Source of the DNA: an uncultured Aquimarina sp.
Lineage (GTDB): Bacteria > Bacteroidota > Bacteroidia > Flavobacteriales > Flavobacteriaceae
Assembly (NCBI GenBank): GCA_947489685.1
Contig: CANLEM010000002.1
Location: forward strand, 372,001 to 436,000
DNA: 64,000 bases
Reading direction: 5' to 3'
A program made the position numbers and the translations under genes. Position 1 is the stretch's first letter, and every line of letters starts with the position of its first letter. Positions 17,360 through 25,665 of this stretch are shown piece by piece. The notes under the pieces were generated by a model that worked only from the letters and a program-made list of their open reading frames with translations, was not told where the DNA came from and did not search any database.

Positions 17360-18229
17360 ATGAAAACAATAGGATTCATTGGTTTAGGTGTTATGGGTAG
17401 TCGTATGGCGAGTAATCTTCAAAAAGCAGGTTACCCAATAGTCATTTACAACAGAACCAAAGAAAAAGCACAGGATTTAATTAATAAGGGTGCTAAATGG
17501 GTTAATACCCCAAAAGAATTAGGAAATCATGCAGATATAATTATCACCATGCTTTCAACACCTCAAGCTATTAAAGAAATAGCTACTGGAAAAAGCGGAT
17601 TATTATATGGAATAAAAAAGAATTCTCTCTGGATCAACTCTAGTACGGTAAATCCTTCATTTACCAAAGAAATGGAAATTCTTGCGCAAAATCATCAGCT
17701 CCGATATTTAGACGCCCCTGTTGCCGGCACCAAAGACCCAGCACAAAAAGGTGAATTAGTTTTTCTAGTTGGTGGTGATCATGAAAACATTAAAGAAGCG
17801 ACACCTCTTTTCGAAATTATGGGTAAAAAGATACTCAATCTTGGAGAAGTAGGAAAAGGAGCTGCAATGAAAATGCTAGTTAATCAATTACTTGGGCAAT
17901 CTATAGTGGCTTTTGCCGAAGCTATGGTCATGGGCGAAGCCATGGGGTTAGAAAAAGAAACACTATTTAATGTATTACTAAATACTCCCGTAGTGGCTCC
18001 AGTGATAACTGCATTACGATCAAAAATTGAAAACAAAGACTACGAAGTCAACTTTGCTTTAAAATGGATTCAAAAAGACCTTCATCTTTCTTCTGTATCG
18101 GCGTATGAACAAGGTATTGCAACCCCTAGTTTAAATGCCTCCAAAGAGGTTTTTGCCATGGCCAAACAACACGGCTTTGGAAATCATGATTTTACTGCAG
18201 TATACGAATATTTAAACACTAAAAGATAA
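17360..18229 (+). CDS. NAD(P)-dependent beta-hydroxyacid dehydrogenase family protein
   Basis: 289 residues of the 3-hydroxyisobutyrate dehydrogenase/GLYR1 type. Rossmann motif GFIGLGVMGSRMASNLQKAGY with NRT at the cofactor-selecting position, which suggests NADPH. The signature DAPVAGTKDPAQKGELVFLVGG has Thr for the common Gly, and the catalytic Lys lies in GKGAAMKMLVNQLLG. It reduces or oxidises small beta-hydroxyacids or aldehydes in the cytoplasm. Five bases separate it from the azoreductase-like gene, so they form an operon under the AraC regulator. Confidence 0.92.
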   Translation: MKTIGFIGLGVMGSRMASNLQKAGYPIVIYNRTKEKAQDLINKGAKWVNTPKELGNHADIIITMLSTPQAIKEIATGKSGLLYGIKKNSLWINSSTVNPSFTKEMEILAQNHQLRYLDAPVAGTKDPAQKGELVFLVGGDHENIKEATPLFEIMGKKILNLGEVGKGAAMKMLVNQLLGQSIVAFAEAMVMGEAMGLEKETLFNVLLNTPVVAPVITALRSKIENKDYEVNFALKWIQKDLHLSSVSAYEQGIATPSLNASKEVFAMAKQHGFGNHDFTAVYEYLNTKR

Positions 18230-18234
18230 TACGT

Positions 18235-18840
18235 ATGAAACTACTAAGAATAGATGCAAGCTCTAGAATAGAAGGATCAGATAGTCGAAACTTTGCCAAT
18301 CAATTTCAACAACAATGGCAAACTAGACATCCAGATGGTGAGGTTGTTATTAGGGATATAGTTACTACTAGCATCCCCCATATTTCGCAACAAACGATAG
18401 AAGGGTTTTATACTTCGCAACAAAATTTTACCCCTAAATTACAAGAGGCCACTCAACTATCTGATCGACTCATTACTGAGCTAAAAGAAATTGATATTTT
18501 ATTAATTAGCACACCAATGTATAATTTTGGAGTACCATCTGCACTAAAAGCATGGATTGATCATATTGTTAGAATTAATAACACTTTTGGGGTAAATGAA
18601 GATGGCTCTTTTTATGGAATGGTAACACATGTAAAAGCGTATGTGATTACTGCAGCTGGAGCCGTATATACATCAAACGAAATGCAAGATCTCGATTTTC
18701 TTACACCATATTTACAAACTGTTTTGGGTTTGATAGGAATTACCGATATTACTTTTCTTTCTTTACAAGGAACGACTATGGATGTTACGACCTACGAGAT
18801 GACAAAAGCCAAAGTATTAAAAACAATACAATCTTTGTAA
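18235..18840 (+). CDS. FMN-dependent NADH-azoreductase / quinone reductase
   Basis: 201 residues with a flavodoxin-like fold: MKLLRIDASSRIEGSDSRNFAN (phosphate-binding loop for FMN), LISTPMYNFGVPSALKAWIDHIVRINNTFG and VITAAGAVYTS. These are the AzoR family signatures. It carries out two-electron reduction of quinones, azo compounds or other electrophiles, in the cytoplasm. Cotranscribed with the dehydrogenase 5 bases upstream, which hints at an electrophile or aldehyde response controlled by the AraC protein. A terminator follows at once. Confidence 0.92.
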   Translation: MKLLRIDASSRIEGSDSRNFANQFQQQWQTRHPDGEVVIRDIVTTSIPHISQQTIEGFYTSQQNFTPKLQEATQLSDRLITELKEIDILLISTPMYNFGVPSALKAWIDHIVRINNTFGVNEDGSFYGMVTHVKAYVITAAGAVYTSNEMQDLDFLTPYLQTVLGLIGITDITFLSLQGTTMDVTTYEMTKAKVLKTIQSL

Positions 18841-18845
18841 TAAAA

Positions 18846-18886
18846 AGGAGTCCGTAATATATAGTCACGGACTCCTCTTCTTTTTT
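18846..18886 (+). terminator. Terminator after the azoreductase gene
   Basis: AGGAGTCCGT (18846-18855) and ACGGACTCCT (18867-18876) form a 10-bp GC-containing stem with an 11-base loop, followed by CTTCTTTTTT. It sits between converging genes and may serve both. Confidence 0.85.
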
Positions 18887-18904
18887 ACTAAAGTACAACA
18901 GTGG

Positions 18905-19882
18905 TTACTTAATGTTGTTTTTCTTCAAAAAATTAAGAATATAGTCGGCAATTTCGTTTCCTTTCTCTTCTAGGGCAAAGTGACCCGTATCTAATAAGTG
19001 AAACTCAATATTTTTAAGATCTTTTTTATAAGGATATGCTCCGGATGCAGGAAAAATCTGATCGTTTTTACCCCAAACTATCAATGTAGGAGGCTGGTAG
19101 TCTCGTAAATACTTTTGCCACTTAGGATATAGAGAGATATTAGTTCTATAATCATAAAACATCGCTAATTGAATCTCATTATTCTCTTTTCGAGTTATAT
19201 GCTGCAAATCAATTTCCCAATTATCTGGACTAATCTTACTTACATCTCCTACGCCGTGTGTGTATTGCCATTTCAGCCCATCAATTTTGTGAAATTCTTC
19301 TAAAGGTTTTCCATTTTCTATCGAGGGGTTGTTCCAGTATTTTTTTAAGGGGTTCCAGAATTCTGTAATTCCTTCATTATATGCGTTTCCATTTTGAATA
19401 ATCAAAGATTCTATACGTTTTGGATATTTTGATGCAATTCTGAATCCAATAGGAGCACCATAATCCATAAGGTATACACTAAACTTGTCTATGGCTAGTT
19501 TACTTAAAAAACCTTCAACTATTTTGGCCATGTTATCGAATGTATACTTAAATTCTGCCATTGGCGGTTGTTCTGATCTTCCATAACCAGGGTAATCAGG
19601 AGCTAATACATGATAATCTTTGGCTAAGTCTACAATCAAATTACGAAACATATGTGATGAAGTAGGGTAGCCATGTAATAAAAGAATAGTGGGTTTGTTT
19701 TTAGATCCTCCTTCTCTATAAAATATATCCAATCCATCTACCTCAACGGTATTATAAGTTATTGTATTAGTCACTAATTCTGTTGTAACTTCATTGATTT
19801 TGGTTGTTACATCAAAAGCATAGGTCGTTAATGTCATCATTGCTAATAAAGCAGTACTTAAAGTGATTTTTGGTGTTTTCAT
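18905..19882 (-). CDS. Secreted alpha/beta hydrolase with Asp nucleophile (dehalogenase/epoxide hydrolase type)
   Basis: 325 residues with an N-terminal signal peptide (MKTPKITLSTALLAMMTLTTYAF). The fold shows the oxyanion loop LLLHGYPTSSHMF, the nucleophile elbow YLMDYGAPIGF with D140 in place of Ser, VWGKNDQIFP (likely acid) and LLDTGHFALEE (catalytic His). An Asp nucleophile marks haloalkane dehalogenases and epoxide hydrolases rather than esterases. Export is unusual for that group. The gene is preceded by the palindrome TACCGAACGTTCGGTA and runs in the same direction as a tetR gene with a matching site. Substrate unknown, probably the inducer or a relative of it. Confidence 0.88.
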   Translation of the reverse strand: MKTPKITLSTALLAMMTLTTYAFDVTTKINEVTTELVTNTITYNTVEVDGLDIFYREGGSKNKPTILLLHGYPTSSHMFRNLIVDLAKDYHVLAPDYPGYGRSEQPPMAEFKYTFDNMAKIVEGFLSKLAIDKFSVYLMDYGAPIGFRIASKYPKRIESLIIQNGNAYNEGITEFWNPLKKYWNNPSIENGKPLEEFHKIDGLKWQYTHGVGDVSKISPDNWEIDLQHITRKENNEIQLAMFYDYRTNISLYPKWQKYLRDYQPPTLIVWGKNDQIFPASGAYPYKKDLKNIEFHLLDTGHFALEEKGNEIADYILNFLKKNNIK

Positions 19883-19911
19883 GATTTTAAATTTTTAGTT
19901 GTTTTAATAAT

Positions 19912-19927
19912 TACCGAACGTTCGGTA
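19912..19927. promoter_or_regulatory. TetR-type operator, perfect 16-bp palindrome
   Basis: TACCGAACGTTCGGTA lies 30 bases upstream of the hydrolase start and downstream of the tetR coding region. A near copy stands at 20541-20558 in the tetR promoter. Operator function is inferred from the symmetry and the paired location. Confidence 0.75.
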
Positions 19928-19949
19928 TAATTTATTTATAAAAAAATAA

Positions 19950-20510
19950 TTACGTATTAAATAGTTCTCGTATCTCATCCAAAGAGGATGTAAAAATAGC
20001 TGTATCAGACATTGCATTAGCCACTACCAAACTTCCCTGCACTTTTACCAGAGATTCTTTTGCTCTTTTTAGCGCAGTTTTTTCTTGCATTCCAAAATCT
20101 CTTCCTAAGCTTGCAAAATGCGTAATCCATCGATTCATCTCTCCTTTGATTTTCTCTCCAAAAATCTGCATCCCTGATTCCATGGATAGTGATCGTAATA
20201 TACAAGTTTCTTTTCCGTGATTATACAATTCGCTAATTTTGGATAATGCCATTTCTAAACGTTGCTTTGCAGGAATATTTTTATCTTCTAAAAGCATGTA
20301 TAAATTTGCATCCAACCACTCTGAGGAGTGCATCAGAACAGCAAGGCCAATTTGTTTTTTTCCTTCAGGAAATCGGTGATATAAACTTGCTTTTTTTAAG
20401 CCTGCTCCTTCTGCTAATTCATTAAGGCTAGCGCCTTCATACCCTCTTTTCCTGAATACTTTAAATAAGCCTTCAAATAACTGTTTATCTTCTACTTTAA
20501 CTGGTCTCAT
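19950..20510 (-). CDS. TetR/AcrR family transcriptional regulator
   Basis: 186 residues from the Met at 20510. An ATG at 20534 would add MYYYICPI, but the promoter box TATATTTG (518-525 on this strand, 7 bases upstream of 20510) overlaps that extension, so the shorter start is preferred. The helix-turn-helix shows LFEGLFKVFRKRGYEGASLNELAEGAGLKKASLYHRFPEGKKQIG. The C-terminal ligand domain is of the TetR_C type with ETCILRSLSMESG. It most likely represses itself and the secreted hydrolase through the two palindromes. Confidence 0.92.
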   Translation of the reverse strand: MRPVKVEDKQLFEGLFKVFRKRGYEGASLNELAEGAGLKKASLYHRFPEGKKQIGLAVLMHSSEWLDANLYMLLEDKNIPAKQRLEMALSKISELYNHGKETCILRSLSMESGMQIFGEKIKGEMNRWITHFASLGRDFGMQEKTALKRAKESLVKVQGSLVVANAMSDTAIFTSSLDEIRELFNT

Positions 20511-20517
20511 AATGGGA

Positions 20518-20558
20518 CAAATATAGTAATACATAGTTTTTTACCAAACGTTCGGTAA
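20518..20558 (-). promoter_or_regulatory. tetR promoter with overlapping operator
   Basis: On the reverse strand TTTG (545-548 of 20 kb), a 19-base spacer and TATATTTG (518-525) match the Bacteroidetes consensus exactly. The palindrome TTACCAAACGTTCGGTAA (20541-20558, one mismatched pair) covers the -33 element. Only 7 bases separate the -7 box from the ATG at 20510, so the mRNA may be leaderless or nearly so. Confidence 0.75.
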
Positions 20559-20597
20559 TTAATTAACTCAATTTTAACTATTAAAACCCATGAAATC

Positions 20598-21869
20598 TTA
20601 AAAATACTGTCCTATCCCAAAGACGAATCCATTAGTAGCATCATCGGTAACACCATACCCATAATCAATTCTAAAGATCGCATTAAAGATTCTTTTATGT
20701 GTAAAACGTAACCCAACTCCTGGATATACTCTATAATTTTGAGTGTCACCAAAATCGCCAAAATCGCCTCCCGGATTACGCCAGCTACCGCCATCTACAA
20801 AAATATTACTTTGTAATACGAACCAATCTTTTTCATACAAAGTATGCCTATATTCTGTATTTAGAACTATTACACCAGTTCCTCTATCAATAGTATTACC
20901 TACTCCTCGAATATTTAGGTTATTATCTACTGCAAAAGGTGCAAAAGGAGAGTCATCATTCGTAGCCAATCCCAATCGCAATCTAGAGGCCCAATTCCCT
21001 TTTTTTCCAACCCTATGATAATAGAAAAAGTCATTCCATCCTATTATAAAATCAGGCAATACATTTTCTGTACTAATTACATATTGCATGTTGAATGTGC
21101 TCTTAAATCCAGAGACGTATTGATAATCGTAATCTAAATTATCATATTCATAAATCAGTTTAAAAAGCAATTTATTAACATCAAAATCCTGCGGGATTTC
21201 TGCCGCTGTTGCACCACTTTTATACACGTAATCCTCATTAAAGTAATTAACCCCTGCTTCTATACGATTTTGAAGATTAAACTGATAAAGCCCTAAAATT
21301 TCATAGGATGTATTATTATACTTATAATCTGCGGTACCATTATCCAAGAACACAGGTTCTTCGGTAGTTAAATTACTATAGTTAAGTGCCAATCCTAATC
21401 GCTTACTAAATAAAAACGGTGCTCTTAAATTTACACCATAAGAACTATAAATATCATTTTGGTATAAACCACCAAAAGTTATATTTCGACCCAAAAAATT
21501 AAATTCATAAAGTCCTAACCTAAATGCAAATTCATCATCATTGGTCGTATAAATATTGGCCGAGGGGATAATAGTGAAGTTTTCTTCTACCCCATAAACG
21601 ATTTCATACCCTTCTTCCTTTGTATGCACTTGATAATATGCATGAGCTATCGAGGGTAATCTTTTAAGTCTTTTTATATCTTCTTCTATTTGTAACGAGT
21701 CTAAGGTATTTCCTTTTCTGACGTTGGTAAGTTTAACGAGTGCCGCAGTTTTCGTTTTCCTATTTCCTTGTATCTTTATGTCTACAATTTTAGATTTTTG
21801 TGCGGTACAAACGAAACAAAAAAGGGATAGAATACAAACTATCAAATTCTTCATAATCCTACGGTTCAA
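20598..21869 (-). CDS. Omp85/BamA-TamA-like outer-membrane barrel protein
   Basis: 423 residues with a signal peptide ending near CTAQK. One POTRA-like domain (KIVDIKIQGNRKTKTAALVKLTNVRKG) is followed by a beta-barrel with aromatic girdles and FGLYEFNFLGRNITFGG. Near the end is NIRGVGNTIDRGTGVIVLNTEYRH, the conserved (V/I)RG motif region of the surface-antigen family, and a C-terminal GIGQYF ending in Phe. Half the size of BamA, so probably a specialised secretion or lipid-handling homologue rather than the essential assembly factor. It overlaps the upstream lipoprotein gene by 11 bases and closes the operon 24537-20598. Confidence 0.85.
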   Translation of the reverse strand: MNRRIMKNLIVCILSLFCFVCTAQKSKIVDIKIQGNRKTKTAALVKLTNVRKGNTLDSLQIEEDIKRLKRLPSIAHAYYQVHTKEEGYEIVYGVEENFTIIPSANIYTTNDDEFAFRLGLYEFNFLGRNITFGGLYQNDIYSSYGVNLRAPFLFSKRLGLALNYSNLTTEEPVFLDNGTADYKYNNTSYEILGLYQFNLQNRIEAGVNYFNEDYVYKSGATAAEIPQDFDVNKLLFKLIYEYDNLDYDYQYVSGFKSTFNMQYVISTENVLPDFIIGWNDFFYYHRVGKKGNWASRLRLGLATNDDSPFAPFAVDNNLNIRGVGNTIDRGTGVIVLNTEYRHTLYEKDWFVLQSNIFVDGGSWRNPGGDFGDFGDTQNYRVYPGVGLRFTHKRIFNAIFRIDYGYGVTDDATNGFVFGIGQYF

Positions 21870-22602
21870 AGCTTTTTTCTATAAATAAATTTACCCAATT
21901 GTCTTCGCTTACTCCCATTAAGGTAAAATTATACGAATCCATCAGGTCTAATTGCGGTGGTATTTCTCGTGTTATATTTAGAACTACATTATCAAGTTTA
22001 TAATATTGAAATTGTTTTTCAAAAGTATAAGTGCCAGAAAGTAATTCATTATTTGCATCTGATATTACCTGAAAATAAATCTTGTTTTCGGCAATGGTTC
22101 CATCTTCCCAATTAAAAATTGGCATACCAGACGACATCGTATTTATCATCACCTCATTTACAAATTCTGTTGGTTTGGTTCGGTGTTTCAATCTAATAGG
22201 GTTAGATAAATGCAGTTTATCATTTTCAAAAAAAGTAATAATAACCCATTTTTCTTCTGAAGTAGTACGCTCCATTTTTTTTAGATAACCATTAAAAAAG
22301 TCTGCAGCCACCAGATCTATTTGGGTATAATTTTGATAGTTATTTTTGTCATCCTCGACGCTAGATGTTTCGTAATATCTAATATCTGTAGCTCCTGGTC
22401 TAGGATACACATAAGCAATAATAGTATTTTCATCATTTTCGGATCCCGATGCACAAGCGATTACATTATCAATTTCAATAGTATTTGCATTTACCAAAGA
22501 TGCTAGAGAAGTATCTAATCGTACAGTATTTTCATTATCCGTATCACAAGAAAAAATCCCTAACGTAATAAATAAAAGTACTATGTAATTCGTTTTAGTC
22601 AT
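21859..22602 (-). CDS. Lipoprotein of unknown function
   Basis: 247 residues. Lipoprotein signal MTKTNYIVLLFITLGIFSC with lipid Cys C19. The body has no motif I recognise; it looks beta-rich (IDNVIACASGSENDENTIIAYVYPRPGATDIRYYE). It overlaps the GH113-like gene by 8 bases and the Omp85-like gene by 11, so it is translated with them. A periplasmic or surface partner of those two proteins is inferred from this coupling only. Confidence 0.8.
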   Translation of the reverse strand: MTKTNYIVLLFITLGIFSCDTDNENTVRLDTSLASLVNANTIEIDNVIACASGSENDENTIIAYVYPRPGATDIRYYETSSVEDDKNNYQNYTQIDLVAADFFNGYLKKMERTTSEEKWVIITFFENDKLHLSNPIRLKHRTKPTEFVNEVMINTMSSGMPIFNWEDGTIAENKIYFQVISDANNELLSGTYTFEKQFQYYKLDNVVLNITREIPPQLDLMDSYNFTLMGVSEDNWVNLFIEKSFEP

Positions 22603-23593
22603 CTTTATATATTGTTCGTACTATATCTTCGGCAGGTTTGTTTTGAATGGTAAAGCGGTTGTTATTTTCTCCACCTACTTCTTTATGATTATGATACCAT
22701 TTCCATAAAAATCCACCAGCAAACCACGGTTCGCTCCAAAATTCTTGATACAATGCCGTCAACGCATTATTTTGCGCTTCCAGGTTTACTTTTCCTTCGG
22801 ATCTACTCGAATCCCAGGGTTCTTTACCCGTATAATGAATACTTCTATACCCATATTCGGTAAACAAAACAGGTTTCTGTATTTTATCTTTTAGCGCAAT
22901 AATTGCATTTTTATGCTTTTGCCAACCTTGCTTAAACTCTTCTACACTAGGTGTGTGACTTTGAGAGACCGGAAAATATGCATCAATGCCTATATAATCC
23001 AATTGATCCCAAAACGGAACATTACCAAATTGATCCCAATTCTCTGCATAGGTTAACTTACCTTTATAAATCAACCTTATTTTACGAATTACCTCGCCCC
23101 AAAACTTTGGTCGATTTTGAGCGAATGTGTGTAATTCTGTACCGATACAAAGCACTGGCACTTTCATCTCTTGAGCTAACTTTGCGTATAACATGATAAA
23201 CTCTTCATAAGACTTCTCAAAAGTCTGCCAGTTTTCTTCAGAATTCATCTTTATATTTCCAGTAAACTCTCCTCTCCATACCCAGATCTGAGGTTTAAGC
23301 ATTACCTTAATTCCTTTCTCATTGAGCAGCTCAATGGTCCTTTTAGCCCCATCTCTACGCTCACCCCACCATTGTCTTTCAATATTAAAAACCACTGTTG
23401 GTGTCTCTAGGTTTCTTAAGAACCCAAAAGGCATTACAGCGGCCCAATTGGCATGCACTGCCACTACTGGTTGTATTGCTTTGGTGGTGATTTCTTTCGG
23501 AGAACCAACAAAACTCACTCCGTTTATCTTAGGTTCTTGTCCAGAGCACCCCGAAAAAATAATGATAAACAGCAGTAAAAAGACCTTCTTCAT
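22595..23593 (-). CDS. GH113-like glycoside hydrolase lipoprotein
   Basis: 332 residues. Lipoprotein signal MKKVFLLLFIIIFSGC (lipid Cys C16). The TIM-barrel motifs match GH113 mannanase-type proteins: INGVSFVGSP, VHANWAAVMPFGF, QWWGERRDGAKRTIELLNEKGIKVMLKPQIW, then VLCIGTELHTFA with the likely acid/base Glu, LDYIGIDAYFPVS, and VLFTEYGYRSI with the likely nucleophile Glu. It may cleave a mannose-containing glycan at the cell surface; substrate specificity is not certain in this family. Overlaps the downstream lipoprotein gene. Confidence 0.85.
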   Translation of the reverse strand: MKKVFLLLFIIIFSGCSGQEPKINGVSFVGSPKEITTKAIQPVVAVHANWAAVMPFGFLRNLETPTVVFNIERQWWGERRDGAKRTIELLNEKGIKVMLKPQIWVWRGEFTGNIKMNSEENWQTFEKSYEEFIMLYAKLAQEMKVPVLCIGTELHTFAQNRPKFWGEVIRKIRLIYKGKLTYAENWDQFGNVPFWDQLDYIGIDAYFPVSQSHTPSVEEFKQGWQKHKNAIIALKDKIQKPVLFTEYGYRSIHYTGKEPWDSSRSEGKVNLEAQNNALTALYQEFWSEPWFAGGFLWKWYHNHKEVGGENNNRFTIQNKPAEDIVRTIYKDD

Positions 23594-23625
23594 AATAGCT
23601 TTTTACTGCTGAAAATACAATTTTA

Positions 23626-24537
23626 TTAGAATACAGCTCTTAAACCTATATTAAATGTTTCTCCAAGACCAGTATTGTTTCCACGCACAAAATTAGTGTA
23701 CAGTGTTTCGATATTAAGTTCTTTTGTTAATTGATACTTTGCTCCTCCTCCTACAGCAGTAAAATCCTGATCAAAATCATTACCTAAATCTATAAGTTGC
23801 GCATGTTGAGCCAATGCTAAGATTGTAAATTTAGAACTTGGAAAGTAACTAAAAAACACACCAGGAGTTAATCTAAGACTATTATTTGCAAAACTACCTT
23901 CTACAGTATCAAAGTTAGCATCAAAAACTGCTTCCTCTCCAAAATTTAATTCTGAATTTAACTCTCCAAAGATTTGAAATTTATTTCCAGGAAAGGTATA
24001 GTCATAAAAGAATCTATTTTGCCATATAAATCCATCTTGATCCAAAAATACTCCTTGTTCAGTTTCACTACTCGCCAGAGGTATAAAGAATGAACTCTGT
24101 ATAGAAAAGTTATTTACGTTTTTAAAAGGTACAAACTTTACAGAAGGAGCAATAGAGGTAAACCCTGATCTTGCTGTACCGCGTTCTCCATCAAATTTAA
24201 ATACATCAAGTGCATCACGGTCTCCAACCACATTTGATCTAAATTCTAAGATAACACCAACATTCCATCGTTTGTTGTTTCCAACTCCGGTATATGCTTC
24301 TACTGTTGATGTAAAAAAAGTTTGTCTTGGTTCTGTTCCGTCAGAAAAAGTACTTTCGGTTTGTGTATATAGATTATTAAACCACTTGATGTCATATTGA
24401 CCCTTTCCTATTAATTTTGAAGGTGTCAGTGTTTGGATTACTGATCCTTGATCATCATTATCTTGTTCCTGTGCGAATCCAAAAGTGACCGTTAACAAAA
24501 GGAAAAATACCGTTGTAATATTTTTAGCTAATTTCAT
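23626..24537 (-). CDS. Outer-membrane beta-barrel protein of unknown function
   Basis: 303 residues with signal peptide MKLAKNITTVFFLLLTVTFGFAQ. Alternating hydrophobic strands (WNVGVILEFRSNVV, NVNNFSIQSSFFIPLA, FFYDYTFPGNKFQIFGELNSEL, GLRAVF at the end with terminal Phe) indicate an outer-membrane barrel. No specific family recognised. It lies 32 bases upstream of the GH113-like gene and is probably first in that operon; the DUF547 gene is 95 bases further upstream on the same strand. Confidence 0.75.
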   Translation of the reverse strand: MKLAKNITTVFFLLLTVTFGFAQEQDNDDQGSVIQTLTPSKLIGKGQYDIKWFNNLYTQTESTFSDGTEPRQTFFTSTVEAYTGVGNNKRWNVGVILEFRSNVVGDRDALDVFKFDGERGTARSGFTSIAPSVKFVPFKNVNNFSIQSSFFIPLASSETEQGVFLDQDGFIWQNRFFYDYTFPGNKFQIFGELNSELNFGEEAVFDANFDTVEGSFANNSLRLTPGVFFSYFPSSKFTILALAQHAQLIDLGNDFDQDFTAVGGGAKYQLTKELNIETLYTNFVRGNNTGLGETFNIGLRAVF

Positions 24538-24632
24538 TATTTACATATGAGTTTATGTATCATTAAAACACCTAGATCGTAATTAACCCTATTTTTTTAA
24601 TGATATTGTTGTTAATTATTTTGATTATTTGA

Positions 24633-25343
24633 TTACTTAATTGCGTTTAAAGTCCAGTCATATGGGTAATATGATATCTTTGCATTTGATGGGATTTTCT
24701 CTTTTCTGAATTTATTTACATAATCTATTTCGGTTCCATCTCTAGTGAAATCTACCTTGTACCATTCAAAAATTTGTGACAACTGTACTCTTTTCCCTTT
24801 TACTTTAATAAAATTAGGATTGTTAAGTGCCTTTACTGCCTGCTTCTGTAATTGTTGTTCTAAACTAGAAGGTGTATATGCCGAAGCAATTATAGGAGGA
24901 CATCCCAATCCTGCACATACCAGTGCAAAATGAAATCTAGCCTCTGCCGGGAAATTTTTACGAAGAATCTTATTTTCTAAATCATTTAATGTAGTTGCTT
25001 TACCCGCTATGGTATATGTCGTTTTATCAAAAAATCCTTTAATACTTGTCGGAGATTTCACAGGGTATTTATTTACAATACCTTTGATTACTGATAAGTT
25101 ATATGCATTGATATAAAACGCCTGATACGTTTTGGGTTTGCTCTTTGTTACTTGTATTTGAGATGCTATGGTCAACAATTCGTCCAAAGAAGCGGGATCT
25201 TTTTTAATTGCATTATATTTTACTCTACCATTAGATACATAAGTTTTAAAAAACGCATCTGCCTTAGCAAAAAAATCTGTTGTATTTTGAGAAAATCCCA
25301 GCTGTACAGACAATATAATTAAAATGATTGTTATCCTTTTCAT
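24633..25343 (-). CDS. DUF547 protein, paralogue 4 (diverged)
   Basis: 236 residues with signal peptide MKRITIILIILSVQLGFSQ. DUF547 motifs are present but divergent: FFKTYVSNGRVKYNAIKKD, KTYQAFYINAYNLSVIKGIVNKYP, LNDLENKILRKNFPAEARFHFALVCAGLGCPPIIASAYTP and LSQIFEWYKVDF. The Cys motif reads CAGLGCPP. More distant from paralogues 1-3 than they are from each other. It is divergent from an FAD oxidoreductase/iron-sulfur operon across 322 bases. Activity unknown. Confidence 0.88.
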   Translation of the reverse strand: MKRITIILIILSVQLGFSQNTTDFFAKADAFFKTYVSNGRVKYNAIKKDPASLDELLTIASQIQVTKSKPKTYQAFYINAYNLSVIKGIVNKYPVKSPTSIKGFFDKTTYTIAGKATTLNDLENKILRKNFPAEARFHFALVCAGLGCPPIIASAYTPSSLEQQLQKQAVKALNNPNFIKVKGKRVQLSQIFEWYKVDFTRDGTEIDYVNKFRKEKIPSNAKISYYPYDWTLNAIK

Positions 25344-25665
25344 GAGTATTCTTTTTTAAAATAGTTTAGGTTGTAATTGAATTTAAACTATATTTTTTAA
25401 ATGTTAAAATTTACTTTGGCAACGGGAGTTCAGTCGAACCGAAAAAGAGCTACTTACAAACAAAATGAGAATTTATCTAATTTCTTTTTACCGTATCCAT
25501 ATTAAAATTTTACGTACGATAAATTTCTTCTTGCCTTACACGCGAATTGGTTTTTAGACTGATTCTAAATTAATTCAACAACTTAAGTTCTTATATTTAT
25601 GTTCGACTTACTGTTGGAAGTATTCACTTCTAAGTAAACATTGACACAATCAACAACTATCTTTT
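25344..25665. other. Divergent intergenic region, DUF547 paralogue 4 / FAD oxidoreductase
   Basis: 322 bases without a gene. TATATTTA at 25592-25599 is a weak -7 candidate for the oxidoreductase operon. GTTCAGTCGAAC (about 25430-25441) is a short imperfect palindrome. Nothing stronger is seen. Confidence 0.4.
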
